DNA of 64,000 nt from Comamonadaceae bacterium. Lineage in GTDB: Bacteria > Pseudomonadota > Gammaproteobacteria > Burkholderiales > Burkholderiaceae_C. The first letter of the stretch is position 1; every line of letters starts with the position of its first letter. Both the position numbers and the translations under genes were made by a program. Positions 46,449 to 55,828 of this stretch are shown piece after piece. The notes under the pieces are model-generated. The model had not been told where the DNA came from. It saw nothing but the letters and a program-made list of their open reading frames with translations, and made no database searches. The DNA lies in the NCBI GenBank assembly GCA_027488115.1, contig JAIYCG010000044.1:1-64000 (forward strand). The letters are read 5' to 3'.

Positions 46449-47345
46449 CTAGACGCCTCCTTCATTCCAATGCATTTTTTTGCGCAGAGTGTCAAAGTAG
46501 TTCCAGCCTTGTGGATGCAAAAAGCGCACTTTGTGCGAAGACTGCTCAACTGTAATTTGATCGCCAATCATGAGGCTGGCCAAAGACTGCATGTCAAAGT
46601 TGGCACTGGCGTCTCTACCAGACACTACTTCAATGCTGATTTTGGAGGTGTCGGGCAGCACGATAGGTCGGTTAGACAGTGTGTGAGGGGCAATGGGGGC
46701 AATGACCCAGCCGCCTAAATTGGGGTGCATCAAAGGGCCGCCAGCCGACAAAGAATAGGCCGTTGAACCGGTGGGGGTTGCAATAATCAAACCGTCAGCG
46801 CGTTGGGTGGCCACAAAGCGGCCATCCACCTCAATGCGCAGCTCCACCATGCCTGAGGTAGCCCCGCGGTTGACCACCACGTCGTTCATGGCAGAGGCAG
46901 CAAAGACACAATGCTTGTCGCGCCAAACTTGCGCATGCAGCATGCTGCGCTGCTCTTCTTCAAACTGACCCAACAGCATAGGCTTGAGAGTTTGTTCGTA
47001 GTGCTCGATAGGAATGTCGGTAATGAAGCCCAAGCGCCCTTGGTTGATACCAATGAGCGGTAACCCATAAGGCGCCACTTGCCTTCCGATGCCCAGCATG
47101 GTGCCGTCGCCGCCAATGACCACGCCTAAATCGCATTGCTTGCCAATGTCGGCCATTTTGAGGGTGGGGTAAAGGTTAAGGCCCAAATGTTCAGACGTGC
47201 CGTGTTCTAGCACCACCTCTGCGCCAATGCGGCTGATGAATTGGGCGACATCGTCCAGCACACGGCGAGAGTTCTCTAGGGCAGACCCAGAAACCATGGT
47301 GTGGTACTTGCCAAATAAGGCAACGTGACGAAATTTTGATTTCAT
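46449..47345 (-). CDS. nadK: NAD kinase
   Basis: This protein of 298 residues phosphorylates NAD to NADP. It has the GGDGT motif ([10 protein letters not shown] near residue 77) and the downstream [13 protein letters not shown]. The ATG at 47345 is used; a TTG six bases upstream is unlikely. It is divergent from hrcA, with 28 bases between start codons. Confidence 0.95.
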   Translation of the reverse strand: MKSKFRHVALFGKYHTMVSGSALENSRRVLDDVAQFISRIGAEVVLEHGTSEHLGLNLYPTLKMADIGKQCDLGVVIGGDGTMLGIGRQVAPYGLPLIGINQGRLGFITDIPIEHYEQTLKPMLLGQFEEEQRSMLHAQVWRDKHCVFAASAMNDVVVNRGATSGMVELRIEVDGRFVATQRADGLIIATPTGSTAYSLSAGGPLMHPNLGGWVIAPIAPHTLSNRPIVLPDTSKISIEVVSGRDASANFDMQSLASLMIGDQITVEQSSHKVRFLHPQGWNYFDTLRKKMHWNEGGV

Positions 47346-47373
47346 TCGCAAATTACATCATTAAAATGTGTCA

Positions 47374-48378
47374 ATGCTAGATGAACGTGCCAAGTTATTG
47401 CTGAAAGCGCTGGTTGAACGCTACATTGCCGACGGCCAGCCGGTGGGTTCCCGCACGCTTTCCAAGGCTTCTGGGCTTGAATTATCCCCTGCCACCATCC
47501 GAAATGTCATGTCCGACCTTGAAGAGCTGGGCCTCATTGCCAGCCCGCATACATCGGCTGGCAGGATCCCTACCAATAGGGGTTATCGCCTATTCGTCGA
47601 CACCATGCTGACGGTTCAGAAGGGTGAATTGCTCACTCAGCGCCTCGCGCCCGACCAACCGCAGAAGGTGATTGCCAACGCAGCCAACATGCTGTCCAGC
47701 CTGTCGCACTACGTGGGCGTGGTCATGGCGCCCAAGCGCGCCTCGGTGTTTCGTCACATTGAGTTCTTGCGTTTGTCTGAAAAACGCGTACTTCTGATCA
47801 TTGTGTCGCCAGAGGGCGATGTGCAAAACCGCGTCATTTTTACCGAGTCCGATTACTCACAAAGTCAGCTCATCGAAGCTTCTAATTATTTGAACGCTCA
47901 CTACGCCGGCATGGCCATTGAGCAGGTTCGCTTGAGGGTCAAGCAAGAGTTGGTCAATTTGCAATCTGAAATTGCCAGCCTCATGCAGGCTGCTGTTCAA
48001 ATGAGCTCAGAGGCTTTGAGCGAAGACGAAGGCGATGTGGTCATTTCGGGCGAGCGCAATTTGTTGTCGGTCAGTGACTTTTCTAGCGACATGGGCAACC
48101 TGCGTCAGGCCTTCGATTTGTTTGAACAAAAAACGCAGCTGATGCGTTTGCTCGATGTGTCCAGTCAGGCCGAGGGCGTGCGCATTTTCATTGGTGGCGA
48201 AAGTCAGTTTGTGCCCATGCAAGAGTTGTCGGTGGTCAGTGCACCTTACGAAGTGGATGGCCACATTGTGGGCACCTTGGGTGTCATTGGCCCTACCCGC
48301 ATGCCCTACGAGCGCATGATTCAAATTGTGGACATCACGTCCAAGATGGTGGGCAATGCGCTGAGTCAGTTGAAGTAA
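47374..48378 (+). CDS. hrcA: Heat-inducible transcription repressor HrcA
   Basis: This protein of 334 residues represses heat-shock genes by binding CIRCE elements. It starts [10 protein letters not shown] and has an HTH with G-S-R-T-L-S and [12 protein letters not shown], then [13 protein letters not shown] 47374 matches the family; GTG 47368 would add two residues. Hairpin repeat copy 3 begins 12 bases after its stop. Confidence 0.94.
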   Translation: MLDERAKLLLKALVERYIADGQPVGSRTLSKASGLELSPATIRNVMSDLEELGLIASPHTSAGRIPTNRGYRLFVDTMLTVQKGELLTQRLAPDQPQKVIANAANMLSSLSHYVGVVMAPKRASVFRHIEFLRLSEKRVLLIIVSPEGDVQNRVIFTESDYSQSQLIEASNYLNAHYAGMAIEQVRLRVKQELVNLQSEIASLMQAAVQMSSEALSEDEGDVVISGERNLLSVSDFSSDMGNLRQAFDLFEQKTQLMRLLDVSSQAEGVRIFIGGESQFVPMQELSVVSAPYEVDGHIVGTLGVIGPTRMPYERMIQIVDITSKMVGNALSQLK

Positions 48379-48390
48379 ATCGGTTTCTTT

Positions 48391-48510
48391 CTGAGCTCGC
48401 TGTGTGAGGATGGGGTGAGTGGGTTCCTCATACTGGGGTACCAGAAATCGTCACCCACTCACCCCATCCTCACACAGCTGCGAACAGCAATGATGGTGCT
48501 CGGAAGATTC
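48391..48510. repeat. Dispersed hairpin repeat, copy 3 (left half only)
   Basis: The left hairpin is complete with perfectly paired 25-base arms (48400-48424 and 48453-48477) and a 28-base loop (48425-48452) one base different from copies 1 and 2. Homology continues through the spacer (CTGCGAACAGC...CTCGGAAGATTC) to about 48510, and then the right hairpin is missing. Position just after hrcA means it could act as its transcription terminator. Confidence 0.88.
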
Positions 48511-48528
48511 ATTGCAAGCAAATGTACA

Positions 48529-48556
48529 TTGACATGGTCTTTTAAAAGACTATATT
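48529..48556 (+). promoter_or_regulatory. Promoter with internal operator for the toxin-antitoxin pair
   Basis: A -35 TTGACA (48529-48534) and -10 TATATT (48551-48556) are spaced by 16 bases. Between them lies the perfect palindrome GTCTTTTAAAAGAC (48537-48550). A repressor there would block polymerase. The antitoxin is the likely ligand. Confidence 0.75.
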
Positions 48557-48582
48557 AGGTTCACTTTAAGGCGGACCTCATT

Positions 48583-48858
48583 ATGCTTACAACTTCGCAA
48601 ATCAAACCTATCAGCTACCTCAAGGCCAACGCTGCCGAGGTGTTGCAGCACCTCACCGAGTGCCGCGAGCCCATGGTCATCACTCAAAACGGCGAGGCCA
48701 AAGCTGTGATTCAAGATGTGGCGTCCTATGAAAAAACACAGGAAACTTTGGCTCTCCTCAAAATCCTAGCCATGGGTCAAGCTGATGTCGATGCTGGGCG
48801 TGTTCACACCATGGATGAGGTGATGGACATGATCAGCGCTAAAAAGAAAAACAAGTGA
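48583..48858 (+). CDS. Phd/YefM family antitoxin
   Basis: This 91-residue protein has the Phd/YefM N-terminal pattern: I-S-Y-L-K-A-N-A-A-E-V-L near residue 9, then E-P-M-V-I-T-Q-N-G-E-A-K-A-V. The C-terminal half contains a helical, charged tail ending in five lysine/asparagine residues. It neutralises the RelE-like toxin encoded next and should bind the palindrome in the promoter. Its stop shares one base with the toxin start. Confidence 0.9.
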   Translation: MLTTSQIKPISYLKANAAEVLQHLTECREPMVITQNGEAKAVIQDVASYEKTQETLALLKILAMGQADVDAGRVHTMDEVMDMISAKKKNK

Positions 48859-49202
48859 TGGTGAGCAGGTTCGCGAACTCACATCAAATTCGTATTTCAG
48901 CAGCTGCAGCCAAAGATATTCTCGAAATTGATGACTACGTTGTTGAATTCGATTCAGAGGCGAATGCAGATCGCTTGATTGCCAAAATCAAAGCAAGCAT
49001 TGATACATTGGCAAATTTCCCCGAACGCGGAAGCATTCCAAGCGATTTGATAGACATTGGTATACGGGACTACCGTCAAATCTTTTTCAAGCCCTATCGT
49101 ATTATTTATCTGGTGAATGAAAAATTTGTCACCATCAATGCTGTACTCGATGGACGAAGAAATCTGCAGACTCTGTTGAGTAGAAGATTGCTTCGCCAAT
49201 AA
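48858..49202 (+). CDS. RelE/ParE family toxin
   Basis: This protein of 114 residues has the RelE/ParE pattern: I-S-A-A-A-A-K-D-I-L-E-I near residue 12, L-A-N-F-P-E-R-G-S near residue 50, then F-K-P-Y-R-I-I-Y and a final V-L-D-G-R-R-N-L. RelE proteins cut ribosome-bound mRNA; ParE proteins poison gyrase. The C-terminal D-G-R-R-N-L is more like ParE, so the target is open. ATG 48858 is preferred over GTG 48855. It is coupled to the antitoxin. Confidence 0.9.
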   Translation: MVSRFANSHQIRISAAAAKDILEIDDYVVEFDSEANADRLIAKIKASIDTLANFPERGSIPSDLIDIGIRDYRQIFFKPYRIIYLVNEKFVTINAVLDGRRNLQTLLSRRLLRQ

Positions 49203-49207
49203 CGCAT

Positions 49208-49735
49208 TCAACTTGGTTCATGCATCCAAGCTGCATGCTTGGGGGCGCGCTTGGTTTGGCTCCACTCGTTCAGCATGTCCCACTTCACTTCGTCCAAGGT
49301 TTTGTACATTTCGGGCGTGCCGGTGTTGGTGGCCAGTTCTAGGCGGTGGCCGTTGGGGTCAAAGAAGTAAATGCTTTTGAAAATGGTGTGGTTGGTGGGG
49401 CCAAGTACCTCAACGCCATTGGCCTCCAGCTTGGCTTTGGCCGCCAGCAAAGTTTCCATGCTGTCCACTTCAAAGGCCATGTGTTGGACCCAAGCGGGGG
49501 TGTTTTCGTCTCGGCCCATTTCGGGGGAGTTGGGTAATTCAAAGAAGGCCAGCACGTTGCCACCACCTGCATCTAAGAAGATGTGCATATAAGGGTCGGG
49601 CGCCTTGGTGGAGGGCACCAAGTCTTCGGCAATGGCCAAGACAAAGTCCATGTTCAAGTTTTTGGCATACCACTCGACGGTTTCTTTGGCGTCTTTGCAG
49701 CGGTAGGCGGCGTGGTGAATTCGGCTGATTTTCAT
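49208..49735 (-). CDS. VOC family (glyoxalase-like) protein
   Basis: This protein of 175 residues has two beta-alpha-beta-beta-beta repeats of the vicinal oxygen chelate fold. Likely metal ligands are H7/H8 in I-H-H-A-A-Y, E67-region in L-A-F-F-E-L, H86-region in V-Q-H-M-A-F-E and E133-region in G-H-R-L-E-L-A. It may be a dioxygenase or isomerase of an aromatic or dicarbonyl compound. It follows hppD by nine bases and thus probably takes part in tyrosine degradation. Confidence 0.88.
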   Translation of the reverse strand: MKISRIHHAAYRCKDAKETVEWYAKNLNMDFVLAIAEDLVPSTKAPDPYMHIFLDAGGGNVLAFFELPNSPEMGRDENTPAWVQHMAFEVDSMETLLAAKAKLEANGVEVLGPTNHTIFKSIYFFDPNGHRLELATNTGTPEMYKTLDEVKWDMLNEWSQTKRAPKHAAWMHEPS

Positions 49736-49744
49736 AACTTTCCT

Positions 49745-50824
49745 TTAGGCGTCTATTTGAAGGGCGCCACGTCTCATTTGATCACGTTCCAAGGACTCAA
49801 ACAATGCTTTGCAGTTGCCTTCGCCAAAGCCTTCGTCGGCTTTGCGTTGAATGAACTCAAAAAACACGGGCCCCAGCAATGTTTGCGAGAAAATTTGCAA
49901 GAGCAAACGTTTTTCGCCATTGGCCGTTGAGCCATCCATCAATATACCGCGAGCTTGCAGTTCTGCCACAGGTTCGCCGTGGCCCTGCAGACGCTCTTCC
50001 AGCATTTCATAGTAAATGTCGTTGGGTGCCGTCATGAGGGGAATGCCCGCCATTTGAAGCGAATCGACGCTCTTCATGATGTCGTCGGTGAGCAAGGCAA
50101 TGTGCTGAATACCTTCGCCGTTGAACTGCATCAAGAACTCTTCAATTTGCCCGCCGTTTTTCCCAGACTCTTCGTTCAAGGGAATGCGAATGAGGCCATC
50201 AGGCGCCGACATGGCCTTGCTAGTGAGGCCCGTGTGTTCGCCTTTGATGTCGAAGTAGCGAATTTCACGGAAGTTAAAAATCTTTTCGTAAAAGCCGCTC
50301 CAAAAAGACATGCGGCCTTTGTAAACGTTGTGCGTGAGGTGGTCGATGAGTTTCAGGCCATGGCCAAAGGGGTGACGGTCGGCGCCTTCAATGAATTCAA
50401 AATCAATGTCGTAAATGCTCTTGCCGTCTTCATAGCGGTCAATCAAATAAAGAGGTGCGCCGCCGATGCCCTTGATGGCGGGCAGTCGCAGCTCCATGGG
50501 GCCTGTAGGTACTTCGACGGGCTGCGCGCCCATGTCAAGTGCTCGGGCGTAGGCTTTGTGCGAGTCTTTCACACGGAACGCTAGAGCGCATGCGCACGGA
50601 CCGTGCTCAGCGGCAAAGTAACCTGCCAAACTTTTGGGTTCACGATTGACGATGAAATTGATGTCGCCTTGGCGGTACAGCACCACGTCTTTGGAGCGAT
50701 GCTTGGCGACCAAAGAGAAGCCCATTTTTTCAAACAAGGGCTCGAGTACGCCAGGTACAGGGGATGCAAACTCAACAAACTCAAAACCGCACAAACCCAT
50801 TGGGTTGTCAAACAAATCAGCCAT
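49745..50824 (-). CDS. hppD: 4-hydroxyphenylpyruvate dioxygenase
   Basis: This enzyme of 359 residues converts 4-hydroxyphenylpyruvate to homogentisate in tyrosine catabolism. Metal ligands fit the family: H in L-T-H-N-V, H in G-I-Q-H-I-A and the late E in [11 protein letters not shown]. The closing [13 protein letters not shown] motif is diagnostic. The ATG at 50824 is preceded by TTGGAGAT, a good ribosome-binding site. Confidence 0.95.
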   Translation of the reverse strand: MADLFDNPMGLCGFEFVEFASPVPGVLEPLFEKMGFSLVAKHRSKDVVLYRQGDINFIVNREPKSLAGYFAAEHGPCACALAFRVKDSHKAYARALDMGAQPVEVPTGPMELRLPAIKGIGGAPLYLIDRYEDGKSIYDIDFEFIEGADRHPFGHGLKLIDHLTHNVYKGRMSFWSGFYEKIFNFREIRYFDIKGEHTGLTSKAMSAPDGLIRIPLNEESGKNGGQIEEFLMQFNGEGIQHIALLTDDIMKSVDSLQMAGIPLMTAPNDIYYEMLEERLQGHGEPVAELQARGILMDGSTANGEKRLLLQIFSQTLLGPVFFEFIQRKADEGFGEGNCKALFESLERDQMRRGALQIDA

Positions 50825-51015
50825 GTCTATCTCCAAAAATTAAAAACGCTGAGCGAAAAATTCAGAAGCGTTTGTTTGGAGGCGAGCAGATGCGTCCGCG
50901 GGTGCTGCGGGCGAGGTGGATACCGACGATGAGTGTTTGAGGTTGCATGGCTGTAGGTGGCCTTGTCCGCAGTTTCGCACATCTTCTGGGTGAATGCACT
51001 CATTTTATGAAGTGC

Positions 51016-52299
51016 TCAAACCACCGGCACCTCCGCCCAATCGGTGGTGTAGTTGGGCGATCGCCTTTCTTGCCGCATCTGCCACCCGCTGTAGGCACCC
51101 TGTGTAGACACCTTCACTGCGCCGCGGCCAAAGCGTTTGTTCAGCGCGTCCAAGGTTTGCATCAGGGTGCTTTGCGTGGGCAAAGGCTCTTCTAGCAGGT
51201 CACCTTGGTGGTGCGTGACGGGGCTAATTTCGCTCAGCATGATGCCGGCTTTTTTGTATTGGTACTCGGGCTTGTACATGCGCTCGCACAGCGCATCCAC
51301 CCACCTGAAAATCACCAAGCTGTCGTTGGTGGGGTAGGGCAGTGGTACTGCCAAGCTGGGCGAGTATTGCGGCAAGTCTTTTCTAAAACGGTTGGTGTGC
51401 AAGAACACTTGGATGACGGCAGCTTGGCCGTTTTGTGCGCGCAGTTTTGCGCACGCATTGGCCACAAATGTAGACAGTGCATCTTTTAAAACGGGCAATT
51501 CTGTGACCATGCTGCCGAATGAACGACTCGAAATGATTTGCTGTTTATCAGGCGTGACCTCTTGCAGATCAACGCACGGAATTTCTTGCAACTCGCGCTG
51601 TGTTTTTTCGATCACGACGCCAAAGTCTGCGCGCAAAGTGGGCGTGTGTGCTGTCTTTAAATCTTGCACTGTGTGAATGTTGTACTCGGCCAAACGCTTG
51701 GTGAGTTTGCGCCCTACACCCCACACTTCTTCCACAGGCAATTGCGTGAGCAGTTTTTCTTTTTGGATGTCAGTGAGTGCGTTGAAATTGAAAACACCTT
51801 GCGAGCGCGGATGCTTCTTGGCCACATGGTTGGCCAGCTTGGCAAGGGTTTTGGTGGGGCCAATGCCCACACACACCGGAATGCCCGTCCATTGCACCAC
51901 CCGCTGGCGCATGGCATAACTGACCTCGCGCAAATTGGGTGTGCCCGTGAGATCGACAAAGCATTCGTCAATGGAATACACCTCAGAGCGTGGGGAATAC
52001 TCGCTCAGAATTTGCATCACCCGATTGGACAAGTCGGCATACAAAGCGTAGTTGCTGCTGAGCGCAAAGACGCCGTGCTCTTTCACCAAATCTTTGCACT
52101 CAAACCAAGGCTGCCCCATGCGCACACCCAAGGCCTTGGCCTCGTTGGAGCGCGACACCACGCAGCCATCGTTGTTGGACAACACCACCACGGGCACGTT
52201 GCGCAGGTCGGGCCTGAATAGCCTTTCGCAACTCACGTAGAAGTTGTTGCAATCGACCAAAGCCAACTGCTGCACAGGTTGCTGTCCTTGCGAAGCCAT
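51016..52299 (-). CDS. umuC: Y-family DNA polymerase V catalytic subunit UmuC
   Basis: This 427-residue translesion polymerase has the Y-family start [13 protein letters not shown] and the metal-binding Y-S-I-D-E-C-F-V-D, then [12 protein letters not shown]. The C-terminal DUF4113 segment contains Y-K-K-A-G-I-M-L. It is 13 bases downstream of umuD and controlled by LexA. Confidence 0.95.
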   Translation of the reverse strand: MASQGQQPVQQLALVDCNNFYVSCERLFRPDLRNVPVVVLSNNDGCVVSRSNEAKALGVRMGQPWFECKDLVKEHGVFALSSNYALYADLSNRVMQILSEYSPRSEVYSIDECFVDLTGTPNLREVSYAMRQRVVQWTGIPVCVGIGPTKTLAKLANHVAKKHPRSQGVFNFNALTDIQKEKLLTQLPVEEVWGVGRKLTKRLAEYNIHTVQDLKTAHTPTLRADFGVVIEKTQRELQEIPCVDLQEVTPDKQQIISSRSFGSMVTELPVLKDALSTFVANACAKLRAQNGQAAVIQVFLHTNRFRKDLPQYSPSLAVPLPYPTNDSLVIFRWVDALCERMYKPEYQYKKAGIMLSEISPVTHHQGDLLEEPLPTQSTLMQTLDALNKRFGRGAVKVSTQGAYSGWQMRQERRSPNYTTDWAEVPVV

Positions 52300-52312
52300 G
52301 CGCGCGCACCTC

Positions 52313-52753
52313 TCAATACAACTTGTGCAAGTTGTAAGTGACCACGCCCCAAATGCTGAGCTCCTCGCCGCTCTTCACCACAATGGGCGGGTACAAATTG
52401 TTTTCGGCCACCAGCTTGACCACGCCGCCGCGTCGGTACAAACGCTTCACCGTGAACTCGTTGTTGAGAACGGCCAACACAATGTTGTTGTGCTTGGCTT
52501 CAATGGACCGGTCAATCACGAGCGCATCGCCTTCGTAAATACCAGGGCCCACCATGGAGTCGCCCTTCACTTTGAAAATGAAGGTGGCCTCTTTGTTGCG
52601 AATGAGGTGGTCGTTGAGGTCAATGCGCTTTTGCGTGTGATCGGCCGCAGGCGATGGAAAGCCAGCGGGCACTTTCCAGGCGCACATGTGGAGCCACAGC
52701 TTGGAGGCGGTGGCGTCTAAGGGCTGAGGTGTTATGAAAGCATTTGTAGGCAT
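52313..52753 (-). CDS. umuD: UmuD, S24 peptidase subunit of polymerase V
   Basis: This protein of 146 residues has self-cleavage site residues A-G-F near residue 30, the catalytic serine in G-D-S-M near residue 65, and the lysine in [10 protein letters not shown]. RecA-assisted cleavage activates it to join UmuC. It lies 11 bases from a LexA box, upstream of umuC. Confidence 0.94.
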   Translation of the reverse strand: MPTNAFITPQPLDATASKLWLHMCAWKVPAGFPSPAADHTQKRIDLNDHLIRNKEATFIFKVKGDSMVGPGIYEGDALVIDRSIEAKHNNIVLAVLNNEFTVKRLYRRGGVVKLVAENNLYPPIVVKSGEELSIWGVVTYNLHKLY

Positions 52754-52763
52754 GCTTGAAATA

Positions 52764-52783
52764 TACTGTACAAAAATACAGTA
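52764..52783 (-). promoter_or_regulatory. LexA (SOS) box of umuDC
   Basis: TACTGTACAAAAATACAGTA matches the LexA consensus, with CTGT and ACAG arms separated by eight bases. It is 11 bases upstream of the umuD start codon, so LexA holds the operon silent until DNA damage. Confidence 0.93.
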
Positions 52784-53256
52784 TAGTAACGAAAATCACA
52801 CTTCGCAAGTTGCCAGACCGACATCCTGTCGCAGTTGTCCCAAGGGAGAAGGCCGGTTCCTTTCTTATGGATCAAAACAACGCGTCCATCGAGCTCTACC
52901 ATTTTGAAAATCCTATTGGATCAACAGCCCTTGATTCATGAAGTCTTGATTCACCAAAATCAAGGGTGTATTGAAATTACGCAAGCACAAAGCTGATTAA
53001 CACCAAGCGGCTTTCTCCGCAAGTTATGCGGCGATTGTGGTGCCTATTCACCGCATTTAGTACGGTGATTGCTGAGCATCAAACACCAAAAATGCGGTGT
53101 TTTGACCATTTCGAATGATTGCAATGTGCGCATCTTTCGATGAGATGGCCGAAAATTCACAAGTCTTCGAGCCACAAGGGTTATTCCAAGCTGCACGTGC
53201 CGACGCCATCAGGTCATTGGTATATTGAGTTTTTATAAAACTGAGGAGACCTCCCC
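52784..53256. other. Intergenic region between umuD and the MBL hydrolase
   Basis: No gene is convincing in these 470 bases. Two short hairpins lie around 53050 (CACCG/CGGTG at about 53049-53067 and AACACC/GGTGTT at about 53083-53102). A minus-strand frame (53057-53302) and a plus-strand frame (52756-52941) have no recognised domains. The end carries GAGGAGACC before the next start codon. Confidence 0.4.
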
Positions 53257-54222
53257 ATGCTAGACCGTCGCTTATTTTTAGGAGCTGGCATTGCCGGCGC
53301 ATCCGCTCTCACTTTTTCATCGGTCTGGTCACAGTCCGCCCCCAACTTCGGTTTGCCCGATTTGCCCAGCGTGGGCTACAAGCGCATGAAACTGGGCAAG
53401 ATGGAAGTGATTGCCTTGAACGATGGCGCCGTGCGCCGTCCCTTGGGCGAAGAGTTTGTGACCAACGCGCCCCTCGAACAAGTCAAAGCCTTGCTGGCCA
53501 GTCAAAATCTGCCCACCGATTACATCGATGTGCCCTACACCCCGTTCTTGTTGATCAATGGCGATCAGCGTTATTTGTTTGACACCGGCTTTGCCGACAA
53601 CGGACCGCCCACCACCGGCAAGCTGGCAGCGCAATTGGCCGCAGTAGGACTCAAGCCGACCGACATCAACAACGTCGTGCTGAGCCATTACCACGGTGAT
53701 CACATCAACGGCTTGCGCAACAAAGCCGGTCAGTTGGTGTACCCCAATGCCCGCGTACACGTACCCGCTGCAGAACATGCTTTCTGGATGGACGATGCGC
53801 GCATGGAAGCCGCACCTCCCGCCATGAAGGGCGCCTTCATGGGAGTGCGCCGCGCACTCGGCAATTTGGGTGGTGATCAGTTGGTGAAGTTTGAATCTGG
53901 TGCTGTTGTGGCACCTGGTATCACTTCCGTGGAGGCCTTCGGTCACACCCCTGGTCACACCTTGTTCCGCATGGACTCTGAAGGCCAATCGTTTGCCTAC
54001 GTGGCCGACATTACCAATGTGCCTTCCTTGTTTGCACGTGCGCCCGATTGGTCTGTGTTGTTTGACATGAACCCTGCCATGGCGCGCATGTCACGCCGCC
54101 GTGTCTTTGACATGTTGGTGAAGGACAAAATGATGGCCGGCGGTTTCCACTTCCCCTTCCCAGCGTTTGGCACGATAGAAGCCAGTGGCAATGGCTATCA
54201 GTTCAAGCCGGTTACTGCATAA
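53257..54222 (+). CDS. MBL-fold metallo-hydrolase with Tat-type signal
   Basis: This 321-residue protein begins D-R-R-L-F-L-G-A-G, a twin-arginine-type signal, and has the beta-lactamase zinc motif H-Y-H-G-D-H-I-N-G-L (residues about 147-156), then G-H-T-P-G-H-T-L-F and a later aspartate in A-Y-V-A-D-I. It is likely a periplasmic hydrolase; lactonase, quorum-quenching and arylsulfatase activities are among the possibilities. It is preceded by a strong ribosome-binding site and is followed by the tRNA gene and island. Confidence 0.9.
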   Translation: MLDRRLFLGAGIAGASALTFSSVWSQSAPNFGLPDLPSVGYKRMKLGKMEVIALNDGAVRRPLGEEFVTNAPLEQVKALLASQNLPTDYIDVPYTPFLLINGDQRYLFDTGFADNGPPTTGKLAAQLAAVGLKPTDINNVVLSHYHGDHINGLRNKAGQLVYPNARVHVPAAEHAFWMDDARMEAAPPAMKGAFMGVRRALGNLGGDQLVKFESGAVVAPGITSVEAFGHTPGHTLFRMDSEGQSFAYVADITNVPSLFARAPDWSVLFDMNPAMARMSRRRVFDMLVKDKMMAGGFHFPFPAFGTIEASGNGYQFKPVTA

Positions 54223-54274
54223 AGATCTTTCATCTGCTGAGAGAGGCTTTTGGGCAAAGTACAATGTTGCCCAA

Positions 54275-54351
54275 GGGCCTATAGCTCAGTTGGTTAGAGC
54301 AGAGGACTCATAATCCTTTGGTCCCAGGTTCAAGTCCTGGTGGGCCCACCA
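54275..54351 (+). tRNA. tRNA with CAT anticodon (Met or Ile2), island insertion site
   Basis: A full cloverleaf with encoded CCA: acceptor GGGCCTA pairs with TGGGCCC, D arm, anticodon stem GAGGA/TCCTT with CAT, T arm CCAGGTTCAAGTCCTGG. The anticodon loop and T arm resemble the lysidine-modified tRNA-Ile2 of E. coli, so Ile2 is possible. Its 3' part is repeated at 62484-62538. Confidence 0.93.
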
Positions 54352-54361
54352 CTTTAAAAGC
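54307..54361. repeat. Left attachment site of the island (tRNA 3' part)
   Basis: The 55 bases from the anticodon loop to just past the CCA end recur exactly at 62484-62538, with an 8.18-kb spacing. Duplication of a tRNA 3' end is the usual mark of a tyrosine-integrase element. Confidence 0.9.
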
Positions 54362-54383
54362 TACGCATTCGAGTAGCTTTTTT
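54356..54383 (+). terminator. Terminator after the tRNA gene
   Basis: AGCTAC (54359-54364) pairs with GTAGCT (54373-54378), followed by a run of T to 54383. A mutated version with a shorter stem follows the repeated tRNA fragment at 62533-62560, so the hairpin moved with the attachment site. Confidence 0.75.
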
Positions 54384-54840
54384 CATGTCTTTTAGCTGCA
54401 AATACACGCATTTAAAAGCAGTTTTCTCGAGTGAAACAGCGAATTTTCTGTTCACTCTACACAGAACAAATATCAAGTGTTTTTGGCTACTAAAAACTGC
54501 CTAAATTTGCTTGGTTTTTAAGCAAATTTCACTGTTTCTTCCACACTCGTTCCACACTCTTGGTTCGACTCCTATAAGTCGTTGATCTATATGAAAAAAA
54601 TTTCTTAAACGGATTTTGTGTTTGTTTAAGAATTTGGGCTGATGCCTATGGACCCTAACTTCGATTATTTAAAACAATTAAAAAAATTCAGAGATCACCG
54701 TAAGTTTTTAACCTTTAAGTACCTCTAATTGATGAGCAGATCGTTCTGATTGAAGAAAGATGATGTTTTGTTTTAAAGACATCAATCAGTCTGGCCTCAC
54801 TTTGCTTTTTGATCATCAAAAATTACTTTGGAGAATTCAA
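54384..54840. other. Island left end, non-coding
   Basis: These bases hold no gene. Features: an inverted repeat AAATTTGCTT/AAGCAAATTT (54503-54512 and 54520-54529); two direct repeats of TTCCACAC (54539-54546 and 54550-54557); and CGACT/AGTCG (54566-54570 and 54577-54581). The block 54534-54593 recurs diverged at 62401-62463 and in part at 62576-62620. The promoter of the operon must lie in the AT-rich stretch before 54841. Confidence 0.6.
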
Positions 54841-55374
54841 ATGAAATTTGCAAACAAATTTTTATTCATTGCCCAGTTAGCGCTTGCAGCAGGTCTGAGC
54901 ATGAACGCACTTGCTCAGAATCAGGGCATGCCAATTCCACAGGGACCAGCGTCCGCGCAAGGTAAGCCGCCTCATTTGTCTGAGCAGCAAAAGTCTCAGA
55001 TGCAAGCCCGCCGTGCGGAACACCGTGCAAAACGATTGCAAGAGTTGAAGGTATTTCTGCAATTGCAAGGTAACCAAGAAGCAGCTTGGTCAAGTTTTTA
55101 TGCTGTGATGCAAAAACCTATGGTGAAAGCCGAGCGATTGAAGCCAGAAGAACTCGAAAAACTTGCAACCCCGGAGCGAATTGACAAAATGATGGCCGTT
55201 AAAGCTGAGCGTGATTCGCAAGTAAACCAACGTATGGCAGCTATAAAAACTTTTTATGCAAGTTTAAATGCGCAACAGCAAAAAGTTTTTGATACGCATG
55301 CTCTTGGAGCGATGAAACGTTTGGGTATGAACCAAGAGCATCGTGGTGATCATCACGGAAAAGTGCGTCACTGA
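54841..55374 (+). CDS. Spy/CpxP-like periplasmic protein
   Basis: This protein of 177 residues has a signal peptide ending near L-A-Q (residue 26). The mature part is helical and charged with L-T-x-x-Q-like repeats (L-S-E-Q-Q-K-S-Q-M and A-T-P-E-R-I-D-K-M), typical of the Spy/CpxP family, which are metal-responsive or chaperone proteins. It ends in a histidine-rich tail (H-R-G-D-H-H-G-K-V-R-H). GGAGAATTCAA precedes the ATG. First gene of the island operon. Confidence 0.82.
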   Translation: MKFANKFLFIAQLALAAGLSMNALAQNQGMPIPQGPASAQGKPPHLSEQQKSQMQARRAEHRAKRLQELKVFLQLQGNQEAAWSSFYAVMQKPMVKAERLKPEELEKLATPERIDKMMAVKAERDSQVNQRMAAIKTFYASLNAQQQKVFDTHALGAMKRLGMNQEHRGDHHGKVRH

Positions 55375-55454
55375 CAATTGATATTGATGTCTGTAGGTTA
55401 GTCTTTTAAGTACATTTTCAGACTTTCCATGAGCTAGATTTGGAGAAAACTGTT

Positions 55455-55763
55455 ATGAAGAAGTTAATTGTTTTGTTGCTGATGACATTGAGTGCTGCAG
55501 CCATGGCTAACGGACATAGAGGCCATCACGGTGGCTATTGGGCCCGCGGTCATGGCGGTGGTTGGCAATGGATGGTCCCTACCATCATTGGTGGTGCCAT
55601 TGTTTACGAAGTAGCTCGTCAACAGCCTGTTTATGTTCAACAACCAGTTATTGTTCAGCAGCAACCAGTAGTCGGAGAGCAGCTAAATCAATCTTGCAGT
55701 CCTTGGACAGAGACTCAAAATCCGGACGGTACAGTAACGCGAACCAGAACTTGCACAAAATAA
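55455..55763 (+). CDS. His/Gly-rich exported small protein
   Basis: This 102-residue protein has a signal peptide ending near A-M-A-N (residue 20), a histidine- and glycine-rich segment (G-H-R-G-H-H-G-G-Y-W), a hydrophobic stretch (I-I-G-G-A-I-V-Y-E-V), and a V-Q-Q-P-V repeat region. The C-terminus C-S-P-W-T-E-T-Q-N-P-D-G-T-V-T-R-T-R-T-C carries a cysteine pair. I do not recognise the family; the histidines suggest metal binding. The neighbour upstream is 80 bases away. Confidence 0.7.
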   Translation: MKKLIVLLLMTLSAAAMANGHRGHHGGYWARGHGGGWQWMVPTIIGGAIVYEVARQQPVYVQQPVIVQQQPVVGEQLNQSCSPWTETQNPDGTVTRTRTCTK

Positions 55764-55828
55764 GTGTCAGCCAATGAAATTGACTACATAGAATTTTTCA
55801 ATCATTCAGAATATTAGCTTGCGGTCTT

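Noticed and set aside
52756..52941. 61-codon plus-strand frame starting upstream of the LexA box
   Set aside because: It runs through the LexA box, lacks family features, and sits upstream of the leftward umuD promoter.
53057..53302. 81-codon minus-strand frame before the MBL gene
   Set aside because: It overlaps the MBL gene start and the hairpins, and no domain is recognised. The last 50 codons look somewhat protein-like, so it is left open.
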